A stretch of DNA of 64,000 nt from Paludibacteraceae bacterium (lineage in GTDB: Bacteria > Bacteroidota > Bacteroidia > Bacteroidales > Paludibacteraceae), in assembly GCA_024400125.1 (NCBI GenBank), contig JAKSNG010000002.1, positions 46,024 to 110,023 of the forward strand, written 5' to 3'. The notes under the pieces were generated by a model. That model was not told the DNA's origin, searched no databases, and saw only the letters and a program-made list of their open reading frames with translations. Of this stretch, positions 62,732-64,000 are shown one piece after another. The translations under genes were made by a program, and so were the position numbers. Every line of letters begins with the position of its first letter. Position 1 is the stretch's first letter.

Positions 62732-64000
62732 CTACAATACTTGGACGCGATGGAGAGCAATATAATACTGAATCTGAGCGTCAATCAAGTCAGTTTCGGC
62801 TTTTTGATAGAGTGTTTGCGCTTCCATCAACTCCGTGATGGAACTCAGTCCTGCGGAGTAGTTTTCTTGCGCTAAGACATAGTTGCGCTGGGCTATGTCA
62901 GCAGACGAACGCATTTGGACTAAGAGCAAACTGGTCTTGTGTACTTCGTTAACCGCCTGCTGATGGCGCAAAACGAGTTTTTCGTTCAAGTCTTCTTGTT
63001 GCAGCTGTGCTTGCTCGATAGCATAACGTCCTTCTTTGAGTTTATGGGCAGTTTCCCACCAACCTGTTAATGGTACTTGAATAGTGGCGAACAGTAATCC
63101 GTTTTCTTTCCAGCCATTGCCTTGTAGGTTAATGCCTTCTACTTGCATGACATTGCCATAGTTATATGACCCTCCTACCAGTATATGTGGTAGTCCATCT
63201 GCGAGATCCATTCGTCGCCTGTATTGTGCTGCCTGCACGGCGTCCTGTAAGAGGTCGGTCTCGGGTAGAGTATAGACCGCTTCGCTGAAAGAGTATAGAC
63301 CGCTCACTTCGTTCGCTGAAGGAGTATGGAGTATAGACCGCTGCGCTGAAGGAGTATAGACCGCTTCGCTGAAGGAGATGGAGACGCTGTCTAATCCGAT
63401 GCTTTGTGCCAAGGCACTTGAGGCGAGTGCGATGCCATCGGTTAGTTGCACTTGTAAGGCATTGAGTTCGTTCTTTTTGAGTTGTACGCGGAGTAAGTCA
63501 TTGCTGATGGCTAATCCTGCCGAGACGGCTTCTTCGACATTGGTCTCGATGGTGTCGAGTAGGGCTTGGGTTGATTGTATGAGTTGTTGTTTGGCTTGTA
63601 GGTTAACGACGAGCCAATAACTTTCTTCGACTTGGAGTAAGATGTCTCGTTCTTTGATTTGAGCTTGTAGTTGTGCGGCATCGACTCCTATTTGTGCGAG
63701 TTTATTTCCTGCGACGATTTTTCCGCCCATGTATATAGGTTGAATCGCCATCACACCTGCCACGGCTCCGTAGTGAAACATAGAAAAGGTATTGTTCAGT
63801 CCTAACGATTCGCCATAAGCCGTATAGAGGCTATTGAGAAAGTCGCGTGCTTGGGTGTTGCCTAAGTCGTTGGAGGAGACTTCTAACAATGGATGAAGAG
63901 CGTGATAACCTCCGGCTAAGCCGCTGATTTGCGGGAAATACTTGGTACGCGCTTGATTGCGCACTTCTTGTGCTTTCTTCACCTCGAGTTGGGCGGAACG
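62732..64000 (-). CDS. TolC-family outer-membrane efflux protein (5' end outside window)
   Basis: About 423 codons are visible; the N-terminus and signal peptide lie beyond base 64000. An ATG at 63982 is internal, as the frame stays open to the edge (RSAQLEVKKAQEV). Helical hairpin repeats of the OEP family: QARTKYFPQISG, VEESYWLVVNLQAKQQL, AQRNYVLAQENYSAGLSSITELMEAQTLY. About 37 residues (SFSEAVYTPSAQRSIL and on) come from a repeat array at 63268-63377. Exports drugs or proteins with an inner-membrane pump. Confidence 0.9.
   Translation of the reverse strand, partial: RSAQLEVKKAQEVRNQARTKYFPQISGLAGGYHALHPLLEVSSNDLGNTQARDFLNSLYTAYGESLGLNNTFSMFHYGAVAGVMAIQPIYMGGKIVAGNKLAQIGVDAAQLQAQIKERDILLQVEESYWLVVNLQAKQQLIQSTQALLDTIETNVEEAVSAGLAISNDLLRVQLKKNELNALQVQLTDGIALASSALAQSIGLDSVSISFSEAVYTPSAQRSILHTPSANEVSGLYSFSEAVYTLPETDLLQDAVQAAQYRRRMDLADGLPHILVGGSYNYGNVMQVEGINLQGNGWKENGLLFATIQVPLTGWWETAHKLKEGRYAIEQAQLQQEDLNEKLVLRHQQAVNEVHKTSLLLVQMRSSADIAQRNYVLAQENYSAGLSSITELMEAQTLYQKAETDLIDAQIQYYIALHRVQVL
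63268..63377. repeat. Repeat array inside the tolC gene, related to the rluD repeat
   Basis: Units 63268-63290 (23 bp), 63291-63321 (31 bp), a 7-bp remnant, 63329-63351 and 63352-63374 (23 bp each), sharing GAGTATAGACCGCT and CGCTGAAG. The 31-bp form carries the extra CACTTCGT found in rluD. Confidence 0.9.

Overview
The window is chromosomal DNA from a member of the Bacteroidales (phylum Bacteroidota), probably a host-associated or anaerobic lineage. Four things point there. Promoters have the phylum-specific form (a -33 TTG and a -7 TAnnTTTG). Protein families typical of the phylum are present: DUF1599, GSCFA, PorX, the DoxX-tpiA pair, paired short ChrA proteins and M16 peptidases with signal peptides. 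Lipid A genes are complete for the steps seen. Several secreted proteins look like type IX secretion (T9SS) cargo. No tRNA, rRNA, CRISPR array or intact insertion sequence was found. The exact species cannot be told from the sequence.

Layout. 1-4074: tsaD (cut by the window edge) diverges from waaA-hisS-DUF1599. 4091-9543: an accessory block of secreted or defence-like genes (LPP20/DUF4384-like protein, DUF1016 nuclease, SUMF1-fold protein, a small orphan ORF, a secreted caspase) sits between DUF1599 and DoxX-tpiA. 9692-14428: housekeeping run DoxX, tpiA, gamma carbonic anhydrase, pyrH, frr, rsgA. 14393-16568 (minus): ybeY, a ChrA pair, udk. 16744-20183: accessory DNA with an MNT/HEPN toxin-antitoxin pair, a strongly structured unidentified RNA (about 17465-17826), a secreted InlB-repeat protein, a small orphan gene related to the one at 7342, and dense short-period repeats. 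20184-32689: a secreted repeat protein, rsfS, ftsH, an M16 peptidase, lpxB, a GldA-like ATPase, ruvB and an N-domain-less clpB. 32695-41390: a lipoprotein, a 2351-residue secreted protein and an outer-membrane partner. 41414-50871: ffh, folD, prfA, rsmE, PAP2, LolC/E-like, GSCFA, DUF177, rpmF, an RluB-type enzyme and a CE2 esterase. 50825-55167 (minus): EEP phosphatase, porX, rluD and a PASTA protein. 55289-62566: a small acidic lipoprotein, HD hydrolase, lpxD-lpxC-lpxA, glnS, an HsdR_N-like protein and a nitrilase. 62732-64000 (minus): a TolC-family protein cut by the window edge.

How the genes fit together. lpxD, lpxC, lpxA, lpxB and waaA cover most of Kdo-lipid A assembly. PorX links to T9SS, which probably exports the giant 33289 protein and the 20184 protein. 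hisS, glnS, prfA, frr, rsfS, rsgA, ybeY, rsmE, rpmF and the pseudouridine synthases serve translation.

Most notable signals. (1) The 17465-17826 RNA has at least ten helices, three of them nested long-range, and ends in an intrinsic terminator; I recognise no known class. (2) Degenerate tandem arrays of strict 7, 8, 9 or 11 bp period are scattered through intergenic DNA and gene ends. Two end directly at copies of one G-rich hairpin element, and two flank both members of an orphan small-gene family. (3) Repeat units have entered the coding sequences of rluD, tolC and lpxD in frame. (4) Twelve promoters share an extended sequence and a 19-20 nt gap; two divergent pairs share one palindromic -33 element. 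(5) lpxC lacks the FabZ domain normally fused to it in this phylum.
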